This document shows, one piece after another, positions 34,052-42,816 of a stretch of DNA of 64,000 bases. Under the pieces are notes generated by a model that made no database searches, had not been told where the DNA came from, and saw nothing but the letters and a program-made list of their open reading frames with translations. Numbering within the stretch: the stretch's first letter is position 1; every line of letters begins with the position of its first letter. The stretch comes from WJMT01 sp964624145 (lineage in GTDB: Bacteria > Acidobacteriota > Aminicenantia > Aminicenantales > Aminicenantaceae), in the NCBI GenBank assembly GCA_964624145.1, contig CAZUXT010000008.1:48781-112780 (forward strand), in the 5' to 3' direction. The position numbers and the translations under genes were made by a program.

Positions 34052-36451
34052 ATGATTCGAAATTATCTTAAAGTGGCATTCCGGCGCTTAGCAAGAGGCT
34101 GGAGTTATTCACTGGTGAACGTATTCGGTCTGGCAGCCGGACTCTCCACCTGTTTTTTGATTTTCTTTTATGTGCATTTTGAATCAACTTATGACCGGTC
34201 CATTCCAGATTCAAAAGACAAATACCGCATAGCCATGGAGATAAGCGGTGAGGCATCGTCATGGAAATTCGCCACGACCTCGGCTCCCATGGCCATTGCT
34301 TTGAAGAATCGGTTCCCTAAGGTCGAACAAATAGTGAGGTTTGCTTCTGAGTCCAACAAACAGGTCACCTATCAAGACCGAGTGTTTCAAGAAGACCAGA
34401 TCCTGTACAGCGATCCAGAATTCATTCCCTTTTTCAATATCAAATTATTAGAGGGTAACCCGGAAACAGCGCTTTCCCGTCCAAAATCACTGCTGATCAC
34501 AAAGAACATAGCTCAAAAATATTTTGGAGATAAAGATCCCTTGGACAAACGGCTGATGATCGATGATACCTATTACAGTGTGACCGGAGTTATTCCGGAT
34601 GCCCCGACCAATTCTCACCTTCCCTACTGTTTCATTGCCTCCTTTGACAGATTTGAACAGGACCAAGAATTCACAAAGTCGAACCTGACAAAACGCGATT
34701 TTTATACCTATGTGAAGCTGGCTGAAGGGAGTGATTCACAGGAATTCGAAGAGCAGATTCAGTCGCTCGAAAACCCCATCGAATCCCCTGGATGGGAAAC
34801 CCATTATTTTCTACAGAATATATCTGACATTCATCTTCATTCCAACCTGGAGAGAGAACTCAAGCCGCCGGGTGATTCCACCAATTTGCTGATCTTATCA
34901 ATCATAGGGAGTTTTGTCTTTTTTATTGCCTGCTTCAATTTCATCAACCTGTCTACATCCCGGTCCATCAAACGGGCCACAGAAGTGGGGATCCGCAAGG
35001 TAGTGGGCGCTTCCCGGGCTCAGCTTATTTTTCAATTCACCTCAGAATCGGGCCTGCTTGTGTTTATGGCGTTGATTGCAGCCATCGGCATCACCATCCT
35101 TTTCTTTCCCACCTACAAAAACCTGGTGAATCTCCCTCTCCAGATACAGGATATGATGAAACCGGTTTATTTTGTTTTCCTTGGAGGACTAACATTGCTG
35201 GCTGGTCTGGGCGCCGGCACTTATCCTGCTTTTTTCATGGCCCGGTTTGATCCGGAAAAGGTGATCAGAGGTGCCCGACCCTCGGGTACCGGGAGCCTGA
35301 CACTGCGCAAAGCGCTCATCACCCTTCAGTTTGCCATCGCCTCCCTGCTTATTATCTGCGCCTTGTTGGTGAACAAGCAGATTTCGCATATGAAAAATCA
35401 GCAGAATTTCGGGTTTGAAACCGAGAACCGCGTGGTGCTCCGCATCGGGGGCAGCAAGACTCCTCTATCAGGAGAGCGGGTGCAGGCTCTGAAAGATGAA
35501 TTTGCCCAGTACACCACCATCAAGCAGGTCTCTGCTTCTACTTCTGTACCCGGACGAAGCATGATACATGAGTCCTTGCGGAAGCAAACTGAAGATTGGA
35601 GCCACAAACGTGAGCTCAACTTTCTGGGAATGGATTCCAACTTTCTCTCCCAGTATCAAATCGAACTGGCTGCTGGACGGATGCTGGATAAAACCATATC
35701 CTCTGACTTTTCTGAATCCCTTCTCATCAATGAGACCGCATTAAAAAGTCTGGGATGGGCTTCGCCAGAAGAAGCCTTAAACAAGCAGGTGGTTACTGGT
35801 GGCAAACCAAATCCTTACCGCATCATCGGAGTAGTCAAGGATTTCCATTTTCAGGGGCTACAGAATCCCATCGAACCCCTGATCCTCTGGCATTTTTTAA
35901 ACAGCAACCTGTATTCTGCATTCCTCACTCTCACTGTGGAAACGCAAAACATAAAGGAAACCATGAGCTTTGTTCGAAACAAGTGGTCTGAACTCTTTCC
36001 AGAATACCCATTTGAGTATTTTTTCCTGGATGAGGATTTTAAAAGATTCTATCAGAAAGAAGAGCGCCTCAGCCAGATGATCAGCATATTGACCTATCTG
36101 GGTATATTTATCTCCTGTCTGGGTCTCTGGGGATTGTCTTCTTTAAGCACCAAACAGAGGATCAAAGAGATCGGCATTCGTAAGATTCTAGGATCCTCTG
36201 TCTCTGGGATCATTCTTCTGCTGTCCAAAGAATTCACCATGTGGGTAGTAGCTGCCAACATCATTGCCTGGCCCCTTGGCTATTTCATCGTGCAGAACTG
36301 GCTGCAGAATTATGCCTCCCGGATCGAGGTCACTCTGGATATCTTTATTGTCTCAGCGCTTGTAGCCCTGGCAGTGGCCTGGATCACAGTGAGCCTTCAA
36401 ACCAGGAAAGCCGCTCAAGCCAACCCCGCCGAATCCCTGCGTTATGAGTGA
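34052..36451 (+). CDS. FtsX/MacB-type ABC permease without adjacent ATPase
   Basis: A 799-residue membrane protein of the MacB/FtsX class: YLKVAFRRLARGWSYSLVN leads into the first helix, then a periplasmic MacB core, an FtsX block with EVGIRKVVGASRAQLI, a second periplasmic core with LLINETALKSLGW and VVKDFHFQGL, and a last FtsX block with EIGIRKILGSSVSGI. It lacks the prefix domain seen in the paralogue at 25260. It is co-transcribed with the Tat-type DUF362 gene. Transport substrate unknown. Confidence 0.85.
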   Translation: MIRNYLKVAFRRLARGWSYSLVNVFGLAAGLSTCFLIFFYVHFESTYDRSIPDSKDKYRIAMEISGEASSWKFATTSAPMAIALKNRFPKVEQIVRFASESNKQVTYQDRVFQEDQILYSDPEFIPFFNIKLLEGNPETALSRPKSLLITKNIAQKYFGDKDPLDKRLMIDDTYYSVTGVIPDAPTNSHLPYCFIASFDRFEQDQEFTKSNLTKRDFYTYVKLAEGSDSQEFEEQIQSLENPIESPGWETHYFLQNISDIHLHSNLERELKPPGDSTNLLILSIIGSFVFFIACFNFINLSTSRSIKRATEVGIRKVVGASRAQLIFQFTSESGLLVFMALIAAIGITILFFPTYKNLVNLPLQIQDMMKPVYFVFLGGLTLLAGLGAGTYPAFFMARFDPEKVIRGARPSGTGSLTLRKALITLQFAIASLLIICALLVNKQISHMKNQQNFGFETENRVVLRIGGSKTPLSGERVQALKDEFAQYTTIKQVSASTSVPGRSMIHESLRKQTEDWSHKRELNFLGMDSNFLSQYQIELAAGRMLDKTISSDFSESLLINETALKSLGWASPEEALNKQVVTGGKPNPYRIIGVVKDFHFQGLQNPIEPLILWHFLNSNLYSAFLTLTVETQNIKETMSFVRNKWSELFPEYPFEYFFLDEDFKRFYQKEERLSQMISILTYLGIFISCLGLWGLSSLSTKQRIKEIGIRKILGSSVSGIILLLSKEFTMWVVAANIIAWPLGYFIVQNWLQNYASRIEVTLDIFIVSALVALAVAWITVSLQTRKAAQANPAESLRYE

Positions 36452-36469
36452 TCCTGGACGCTAATTTTC

Positions 36470-36515
36470 TGATGTTCTTTCTTTTATATGGGTTTATCTC
36501 TATTGACTTATCCTT
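36470..36515 (+). repeat. Truncated third copy of the 145-bp direct repeat
   Basis: The stretch from TGATGTTCTT to TTGACTTATCC resembles the first third of the repeats at 42522 and 43931, including the -35 hexamer TTGACT at 36503-36508. No -10 box follows at 18 bases; the sequence instead runs into the stop of the glycan island's last gene at 36523. This places an insertion or recombination edge at about 36510-36523. Confidence 0.5.
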
Positions 36516-36522
36516 TATTCCA

Positions 36523-37008
36523 TTAGCGCTTTATGACATTAAACAGATTATTTATAAGAGTTTTTTTATTATTATTTTTTGAGAATTTCATATTTTTTAC
36601 TAATTTATGATAACATCTTATTTTATTTACTAGACCATCTTCATCATATGCGGCTAAAATCATATTTTCCTTTTCCAAACGCCTGGCTAACTCCAATTGA
36701 TGGTTATCTATTTGTTCTTTATGCTTTTTCAATCTTGGAAAGATAATAGGTATCCTTTCATTCTCAAAGCAATTTATTATTGTGCCCACTCCTGCGTGTA
36801 TTATAATTATCTCGCTTTCACGGATCAATTCCTGTGATTTATTATATGGTAAGAAGTCAGTATAGGACATATTTAAAGGCTTGTAGGTGCTTTTGCCAAT
36901 CTGGGCAAAAAATTTACTACCAGACATTTTATCGCCTGCTTCATTATCGATTATTCTTATTAGCCTGTTAAAACTAAAATTTTCTGAACCTACAGAAAGG
37001 AATATCAT
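36523..37008 (-). CDS. ALG13/PssE-like glycosyltransferase catalytic subunit
   Basis: A 161-residue protein related to the C-terminal half of GT28 transferases: MIFLSVGSENFSFNRLIRII at the start and SEIIIIHAGVGTIINCFENERIPIIFPR in the donor-nucleotide region, followed by HKEQIDNHQLELARRLE. I choose ATG 37008, which overlaps the upstream stop as ATGA and has GGGAGG before it; the longer frame has no sensible start. It works with its upstream ALG14-like partner as a two-part transferase, adding the second sugar of a lipid-linked repeat unit. Confidence 0.82.
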   Translation of the reverse strand: MIFLSVGSENFSFNRLIRIIDNEAGDKMSGSKFFAQIGKSTYKPLNMSYTDFLPYNKSQELIRESEIIIIHAGVGTIINCFENERIPIIFPRLKKHKEQIDNHQLELARRLEKENMILAAYDEDGLVNKIRCYHKLVKNMKFSKNNNKKTLINNLFNVIKR

Positions 37009-37478
37009 ATAAGCCTCCCCAGAAATTTTACTTTCGGGTACCTTTTTTTTAGTTCCGGCCACTGCACTAATATATAATCAGCAAAATAATAAATTAGTCT
37101 CCCGGAGAGGGATAAAGTATTTATTCTGGTTAATGATTCAAGGTATATAGTTTTTACTTTGAATAGCTTTGCCATATAAAAGAATGGAACACATATTCCA
37201 GCACCAGTAGAAAATAACAATTCGGGTTTGTGTTTTCTGATTACTTTATAAGATAAAATTAAATTTTTGAAAAAATTTATTATATTCCTGTGAGTTGGAC
37301 CATAGGCTACTATCTTTTCTTCAGCAGCCAGCAGATGTTTGGAATCTTCTCCCTGAAATGTTACCCATACCCTGTCAAATTTTGACCAGAATTCCTTAAG
37401 ACTATATAATTGGACCAGATGGCCCCCTGATGAACATATCAGACATATCTTATAAGATTTTTTATTACAATTTTTCAT
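37005..37478 (-). CDS. ALG14/PssD-like glycosyltransferase membrane-anchor subunit
   Basis: A 157-residue protein of the ALG14 family: KICLICSSGGHLVQLYSL near the start, then LLFSTGAGICVPFFYMAKLFKVKTIYLESL. This half recruits the catalytic ALG13-like subunit to the membrane and the lipid-linked acceptor. It overlaps the next gene by four bases (ATGA) and the previous GT4 gene by 14, indicating strict co-translation. The region is AT-rich with heavy use of AAA/ATA codons. Confidence 0.85.
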   Translation of the reverse strand: MKNCNKKSYKICLICSSGGHLVQLYSLKEFWSKFDRVWVTFQGEDSKHLLAAEEKIVAYGPTHRNIINFFKNLILSYKVIRKHKPELLFSTGAGICVPFFYMAKLFKVKTIYLESLTRINTLSLSGRLIYYFADYILVQWPELKKRYPKVKFLGRLI

Positions 37479-38670
37479 ACTCTCTATAAAAATTACCTAG
37501 TATAACATCTGCAGTATAATTTTTTATACTTTCCACACAGTTCTCTACTTTGAAATTTTTCTTTTGCTTCAACACTCTGATAATAAGTTTACCTATTGTT
37601 TCCGGATTCCTGTCTTTTGAAATAAAACCTGATATACTATTCCTTATAATCTTATCTGCTTCACCAACATCAGTAGCAACAACTGGTATTCCACAAGCCA
37701 GAGCTTCCAAAATACTTCGTGACATACCCTCAAATGCAGATGTAGATAATAAAATATCGGAAATTTTCATTATATTTGAAAGTATTTTAGGCGATACTGG
37801 TCCATGGAAAAAGACCCTTTTTTGCAAATTATTTTTTTTGATTTTTATTAAAAGATTATTTTTTAAACTCCCTGTCCCTGCAATAAGTAACCTGGTTTGC
37901 GGCATTTTTGCATTCAGGTATTTAAACGTATCAATTAATAAAAACGGATCTTTCTGTTTTTCTAGCCTGCCTACAAATAATATCAGAATGCTATCAATAG
38001 GAAAATCCAACTTTTTCAGAAATGCTTTTTTTTCATTTGAACTGGCATTAGAATCAATAGGATAGAAAATTTCAATATCAACCCAGCTTGGAAAAAAGAA
38101 TATCCTGTCTTTAATAAACGGATATTTTTCTTTATAAAATCTTACTCCATTTTCATTTACTATATAGATCTTATTTATTCTTCTTAATAAATATTTTTCT
38201 AAACTAAAATATAAAAAAGGCAATCTGCTCCATTTGACTTCATTTTTCCTGTTATATAATTCTTGCATATTACCGTGTATGATAACCACTTTTTTATTTC
38301 TTTGATTTTTGAAAAGCAGGGTAGGCTCTATCCTGTGAAATAAGAGTATTTTATTTCTTAATGAAATCCTTTTTTTATATCGCAGTAATGCCAAAGTAAA
38401 GAGTAAAATCAAAGGAATTCGTGTTTTTTTATTTACATCTTTTACATATAGTATTGGCAAAAATCTAAATTCTCTTCCATTTAACTTAAGATTTTCCCAA
38501 CGACCAACAGGGCGCTTTTTTCTACCAGAGGAGATACCTATTAATTCTAAATTGTAACTGGCAGGCAGATATTTTATAAAATCTTTAATAAAAGTATCTA
38601 TACCGCTTATTTTGTTACCAGTTACATCTGTCGTGTGTATTAATAAAATATCTATTTTATTTTTTTTCAT
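37465..38670 (-). CDS. Glycosyltransferase family 4 (GT-B fold)
   Basis: A 401-residue glycosyltransferase. The GT4 donor-binding signature is FEGMSRSILEALACGIPVVATDVGE (E-x7-E type), preceded by LILFVGRLEKQKDP. ATG 38670 (MKKNKIDILLIHTTD) is preferred over a TTG seven codons earlier. It is the second gene of the minus-strand glycan operon, 58 bases after the first GT4 gene. It probably extends a surface polysaccharide or O-antigen-like unit. Confidence 0.85.
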   Translation of the reverse strand: MKKNKIDILLIHTTDVTGNKISGIDTFIKDFIKYLPASYNLELIGISSGRKKRPVGRWENLKLNGREFRFLPILYVKDVNKKTRIPLILLFTLALLRYKKRISLRNKILLFHRIEPTLLFKNQRNKKVVIIHGNMQELYNRKNEVKWSRLPFLYFSLEKYLLRRINKIYIVNENGVRFYKEKYPFIKDRIFFFPSWVDIEIFYPIDSNASSNEKKAFLKKLDFPIDSILILFVGRLEKQKDPFLLIDTFKYLNAKMPQTRLLIAGTGSLKNNLLIKIKKNNLQKRVFFHGPVSPKILSNIMKISDILLSTSAFEGMSRSILEALACGIPVVATDVGEADKIIRNSISGFISKDRNPETIGKLIIRVLKQKKNFKVENCVESIKNYTADVILGNFYREYEKL

Positions 38671-38728
38671 GAGAATTCTATAAACCTGCAAACATTACAG
38701 TACCTTTTAAAAAAATAAACTGAAGCAT

Positions 38729-39877
38729 TTAATTTAGTATATCATCATAGGTTTCAATTAATTTCTCCCTAAAATCATTTTCTGAAAATATCCTTTTTAC
38801 TTTTTCCATTCCCTTTAACCCAATACTGACCCTTTTTTCAGGATTTTTAATCAGATATTTAATTGATGCACTTAAAGATACAGGATTGCCTGGTTCAAAC
38901 AGCAAACCATCTCTTTCATTTTTTATAATCTCTGGGATGCCCCCACTATCAGAACCAATTACAGGGACACCAAACTCCATAGCTTCTAAAATTACTAAAC
39001 CAAACTCTTCCTTCATTGAGGGGACAATAAGGATATCATGGCTTCTATAAAAATCTCTAATATTTTCCCTAAAGCCATAAAAAGTAATTTTTTCTGATAG
39101 TCCCTTTTTTATAGCCATAATTTTTAGTTTTTTCATTTCTGGCCCATTACCAACTATCGATAATTTCCAGTTCTCACTTTTTAGAATTTTCAAGGCATCT
39201 ATTAATATATTTACGCCTTTTTGTTTTTTTAAGCGGCCTGCAAATAGAAGATAGATGATAGAGGGATTTTTTAAAAAGTAGTTCTCATCATTAGATTTAT
39301 CAACTATTCCGGATAGACCATCATAGATTATTTTTATTTTGTATTCCGGAAGCCCTGCTCTGACCCATTCTTTTAAAACGGCTCTGGATATTGCAATAAA
39401 ATAACTGTTTTTATACCCTGTTAATTTTTTCTCCTGTCTAGTTAAAGACCTTCTTGGCATTGATCTGAGATGACAGATGACCGGCAGTTTACAGGCAACT
39501 GCCAGCTTATACACCAGAAAATCAGAATAAAAATGAGTGTTAGTATGGATCAATGCTATATTTTTATTAAAAATGAACCTTTTTAAATTATTTATAATGT
39601 TAATATACAGAAAATAATCAATTATCACCGAGAAATATGGGAACTTTCTATTCATCTTTTTGGAGATTTTTTCTAAACAAATTAAAAAATTGTTGGAATA
39701 TAATTTCTTTACAACTATTCCATTATGATTTAATTTTTTCCAATAAATTGAATCATAATTTGAAATTATATAAGGCGAATAACCATATTCCTTCAGGATA
39801 GTTGCAATCGAATGGCAGCATTTAAAAGATCCCCCATAGCCTACCGTTCCACTTTCAAAAATAAGAATATTACACAT
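38729..39877 (-). CDS. Glycosyltransferase family 4 (GT-B fold)
   Basis: A 382-residue GT4 enzyme. The N-terminal acceptor half has ESGTVGYGGSFKCCHSIA, and the donor half has LLFAGRLKKQKGVNILIDAL and KEEFGLVILEAMEFGVPVIGSD (E-x7-E). It heads the minus-strand glycan operon. A TATAAT hexamer lies upstream on its strand, but no convincing -35 was found. Confidence 0.85.
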   Translation of the reverse strand: MCNILIFESGTVGYGGSFKCCHSIATILKEYGYSPYIISNYDSIYWKKLNHNGIVVKKLYSNNFLICLEKISKKMNRKFPYFSVIIDYFLYINIINNLKRFIFNKNIALIHTNTHFYSDFLVYKLAVACKLPVICHLRSMPRRSLTRQEKKLTGYKNSYFIAISRAVLKEWVRAGLPEYKIKIIYDGLSGIVDKSNDENYFLKNPSIIYLLFAGRLKKQKGVNILIDALKILKSENWKLSIVGNGPEMKKLKIMAIKKGLSEKITFYGFRENIRDFYRSHDILIVPSMKEEFGLVILEAMEFGVPVIGSDSGGIPEIIKNERDGLLFEPGNPVSLSASIKYLIKNPEKRVSIGLKGMEKVKRIFSENDFREKLIETYDDILN

Positions 39878-40064
39878 TTTCTAAATTAGCTTTTCACCGG
39901 TTATTATACTATCATAACTACCCTGACCTATTCATAAAAAAAATGGCGATGTCCGTTTTTTCGTTTTGCTTTCAAGGAACTACATGCTTTTAAAAAAAAT
40001 GAAAACTGAAATGTTTTTGTTTGTCTTTACTTTCATTTTAATCGCCCATTTTTTACCATTAAGG

Positions 40065-40162
40065 CAAGCCGATTTCACTGCATCTGCTTTGTTACAGGGT
40101 ACTTGCGGTGAAGGACCACAGCTTCGCACCCTGTGCCTCGCATCTGCAGCAACCTCGGCTTG
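40065..40162. repeat. 98-bp imperfect inverted repeat (REP/MITE-like)
   Basis: Outer arms CAAGCCGA (40065-40072) and TCGGCTTG (40155-40162) and inner arms ACAGGGT (40094-40100) and ACCCTGT (40128-40134) are perfect complements; GCATCTGC occurs twice (40080, 40140) near the junctions. The element is GC-rich inside an AT-rich 389-bp gap (39878-40266) between divergent operons. No gene is supported in that gap, which otherwise holds only the two promoters' space. Confidence 0.65.
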
Positions 40163-40266
40163 TGAATAATCCAGGCTAATTATATAATAATTAGGGATTC
40201 TACTGGTACCTTTTATATATTTAGCTAAGTTTTTTATAAAAACATACTGTAAAAGAGGTATGTGTA

Positions 40267-41139
40267 ATGTTGGGCAAGATATCAAGCGGTATTTACAATC
40301 TTAAAATTCCATCGGCTCTTTTAAAAAATGAGAAATGTAGATTTTACCCTATATTCAGTGGTATTACTACCGGGCTACTGGAATTTTCATGCCACCTGTC
40401 AACACATGCAAAAGGTCACAGCCCGCATGAATTGCACAAACACAATGAAGAAGAGATACTATTTCTTTTATCTGGAAATGCTAGGCTAATACACCGTGTT
40501 GATGATAATTTTAGTAAAAATAGAAATATTGATTTAAAAAAAGGGCAATTTGTATACTACCCATCAAATTTTCCTCATACATTCATTTCTACAGGTGATA
40601 CCCCAGCGAATTTTTTAGCATTGCAATGGAAAACTAACTCAAAAAATAAGAAACATGGCCAAGGTCCTGGTTATTTTACCATACCCGAACAATTAAGGAG
40701 CCAGGAAAATAAGAAATTTATTGCAGAAACACTATTTGAATTTCCGACACTTTATTTAAATAAATTACATTGTCATACTTCCATAATAAGCCCTGGAGGC
40801 AGCATCAAAACTCATAGGGACTTATATGACGTAGTCAGTATAATAATAGAAGGTGAGATGGAAACACTTGGAAAAAAGGCCAAACTACATGATGTTATTT
40901 TTTATCCAACAGGCAAACCTCATGGATTGCAAAATAATAGTAATAAAAGGGTTAGGGAAATTGTATTTGAATTCCATACAAACAAGGTAATTTCAATAGA
41001 TAAAATTCCGTATCTCTTAAAATACTATTTCAAAATATTAACAAAATTGAAATTCTGGAAAAAGAGATTTAAAACCATTTTAAAAATAATACTTCCAGAA
41101 GTTTTTATAGAAAAACTTAAGAAAAGGTATCGACAGTAA
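40267..41139 (+). CDS. Two-domain cupin protein
   Basis: A 290-residue protein with two cupin barrels. The first has the metal pattern HELHKHNEEEILFLLSG followed by YYPSNFPHTF. The second has SIKTHRDLYDVVSIIIEGEMET and PTGKPHGLQN. The last ~45 residues are Lys-rich and hydrophobic, possibly a membrane-facing tail. GAGG lies 9 bases before ATG 40267. It lies in the glycan island next to a radical SAM gene, so a sugar-modifying or isomerase role is possible but unproven. Confidence 0.75.
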   Translation: MLGKISSGIYNLKIPSALLKNEKCRFYPIFSGITTGLLEFSCHLSTHAKGHSPHELHKHNEEEILFLLSGNARLIHRVDDNFSKNRNIDLKKGQFVYYPSNFPHTFISTGDTPANFLALQWKTNSKNKKHGQGPGYFTIPEQLRSQENKKFIAETLFEFPTLYLNKLHCHTSIISPGGSIKTHRDLYDVVSIIIEGEMETLGKKAKLHDVIFYPTGKPHGLQNNSNKRVREIVFEFHTNKVISIDKIPYLLKYYFKILTKLKFWKKRFKTILKIILPEVFIEKLKKRYRQ

Positions 41140-41207
41140 TTATATTAATATGACTTTTTTCTCCAAAGTTAAATTTGGAGTAAAAAATTTTTGGAAAGAT
41201 ATTAAAA

Positions 41208-42128
41208 ATGATTCCCTATTCATTTAAAAGCAAAGGCTCCTTTGAAAAAATATATAACATTCCTTTATCCAAACTTAGTAAGAAGATATTTAAGAAAATT
41301 GCCAAAAACAGGTTAATTGACTATTTTAAATGTGAACTCTTTATCAGAAACCAGGTTAGAAACAGAAATTTATTTAGTAATATTGAAATAGAAACCATAA
41401 ACCGCTGCAATGGTTTATGTCCTTTCTGTCCGGTAAATGCAAATGAAAAACAAAGACCATATGCAAAGATGAAAGAATCACTCTTCTATAAAATTATCGA
41501 TGAATTAAAGGAAGTTGATTATAGAGGAAGTATAGCATTGTATTCAAATAACGAACCCTTTTTAGATAAAAGAATAATTAAATTTTATAAATACACCAGG
41601 AATTGTCTTCCTAAGGCTTATGTCTATATTTATACAAATGGGACTCTCCTTTCATTTTCAAAATTTTTGAGTATTATCCCGTATTTGGATAAGATGATTA
41701 TTGATAACTACGATGATAATTATATAAAACATCCTAATGTGGCCAAGATTTTTGATTATTGCAGTAAACATCCAATATTAAAAGAAAAAGTAGAAATAAG
41801 AATGTTACCATTGAACCAAGTCATGACTTCCAGAGGAGGGCTGGCACCAAATAAAGGCAAACAAAAAGCCCCTAAAAGAAAATGCACACTTCCGTTCAGA
41901 CAAATTATAGTTCGGCCTGATGGAAAAGTAAGTTTATGTAGTAATGACGCACTTGGTGTCTATACAATGGGAGATGTAAAAAAGCAACCCTTAAAAGAAA
42001 TCTGGGATAATGAATATTTTAGAGAAATAAGGGGAGAGATGCTCACTAATGGACGTCAGAATCTTAAGCTTTGCCAGGATTGTGATAATGTAGTTGTGTC
42101 AAAAATATTGGATGAGCATAGTAGATAA
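41208..42128 (+). CDS. Radical SAM/SPASM protein
   Basis: A 306-residue enzyme with the radical SAM cluster CNGLCPFC (C67, C71, C74) and a C-terminal SPASM-type region with CTLPFRQIIVRPDGKVSLCSND and LCQDCD. Such proteins modify peptides, or act on sugars and cofactors. It begins 68 bases after the cupin gene and may share its transcript. Substrate unknown; the adjacent glycan genes suggest a surface-polymer role, but no precursor peptide is visible nearby. Confidence 0.82.
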   Translation: MIPYSFKSKGSFEKIYNIPLSKLSKKIFKKIAKNRLIDYFKCELFIRNQVRNRNLFSNIEIETINRCNGLCPFCPVNANEKQRPYAKMKESLFYKIIDELKEVDYRGSIALYSNNEPFLDKRIIKFYKYTRNCLPKAYVYIYTNGTLLSFSKFLSIIPYLDKMIIDNYDDNYIKHPNVAKIFDYCSKHPILKEKVEIRMLPLNQVMTSRGGLAPNKGKQKAPKRKCTLPFRQIIVRPDGKVSLCSNDALGVYTMGDVKKQPLKEIWDNEYFREIRGEMLTNGRQNLKLCQDCDNVVVSKILDEHSR

Positions 42129-42345
42129 ACAACAGTCCGAGATCCCTCATCAACCTATACGGAGGAGAATCTGCATTTTGTATCTGTTAACCTTAAAGCA
42201 TACTATGGTATTAACTGAAAAGTCCCACACAAGATATTAATATATCCCTATGTAATGAGAGCGAAAATAAAACATAGCGGATATCAAGAAACAGAGTGAT
42301 AAGTTTGTTAGAAAAATAAAATATAATAGACTATAGAATCGGTAG
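42129..42345. other. Non-coding AT-rich spacer after the glycan island
   Basis: No gene, promoter or clear repeat is seen between the radical SAM stop and the transposase remnant. Short frames here have no family resemblance. Confidence 0.4.
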
Positions 42346-42450
42346 ATTGAAGTGGTCCGCTATTACGGCCTCTATGCCAATGCTCACAAAGGAAAGATGA
42401 GAAAGGTTCAGCTCTCTATTGCGGTTGAGGAACAATCAGAATATATTTGA
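42346..42450 (+). pseudogene. Remnant of an IS91-type (Y2) transposase
   Basis: This frame reads VVRYYGLYANAHKGKMRKV and then stops at 42448-42450. RYYGxYANAxxGK is the C-terminal hallmark of IS91-family transposases. Only about 34 codons remain, with a stop just upstream. It marks past transposition at the right edge of the AT-rich glycan island. Confidence 0.6.
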
Positions 42451-42459
42451 TACTCTAAT

Positions 42460-42473
42460 CCCTTAATTAAGGG
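42460..42473. repeat. 14-bp perfect palindrome
   Basis: CCCTTAATTAAGGG is fully self-complementary and lies 10 bases after the transposase remnant. It may be a terminator stem without a T-run, or part of the element's end. Confidence 0.4.
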
Positions 42474-42521
42474 GCCAAGGGTAATCTCTATTCTTCTTGA
42501 GCCTCTATTCCGCCGATTCTC

Positions 42522-42666
42522 TGATGTTTTCTCTTTTCTGTGGGTTTCTTGTTGACTTGCTCGTTATTTCCTATGTATGATGGGCGATGAAGTCGCTTAG
42601 AGGGCGGAAATTTGATGAAATGGAGGGAAAATCAAAAGCAACAAAAAAACCAAATTCTTATCTTTT
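42522..42666 (+). repeat. 145-bp direct repeat, copy A
   Basis: It matches 43931-44075 over its full length with the same size. The first 35 bases (TGATGTT to TTGAC) differ at one position; the spacer between -35 and -10 diverges; and the downstream GTCGCTTAGAG and GGAAATTTGATGAAAT blocks are conserved. The repeat therefore carries a promoter and leader region. It lies upstream of the SDR gene, and the other copy lies downstream. Confidence 0.75.
42552..42581 (+). promoter_or_regulatory. Promoter inside repeat copy A
   Basis: TTGACT (42552-42557), 18 bases, TATGAT (42576-42581). It could drive the SDR gene at 42817 across a remnant coding stretch. Confidence 0.5.
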
Positions 42667-42810
42667 TTGTATAAATACCCATTCTTTAAGGAGCTTGGTC
42701 TCGACAATGCAGAACCGTTAAGCTACCTTCAGATGATCAGAGAACCAGGGGAAATTAGTGAACAATTTTATAATCGACCTGATCCTTTTGAAATAAGAAG
42801 GGAATTATAA
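42619..42810 (+). pseudogene. Orphan C-terminal coding remnant
   Basis: After a stop at 42616-42618, an open stretch runs to TAA at 42808-42810. Its second half reads like real protein (KYPFFKELGLDNAEPLSYLQ and then MIREPGEISEQFYNRPDPFE), but no start codon with a ribosome site is present in frame. It looks like the tail of a deleted gene placed behind repeat copy A. Family not recognised. Confidence 0.35.
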
Positions 42811-42816
42811 ATTTCT

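Noticed and set aside
39966..40169. 67-codon plus-strand frame
   Set aside because: It runs through the palindromic element at 40065-40162, has no ribosome site and no family resemblance.
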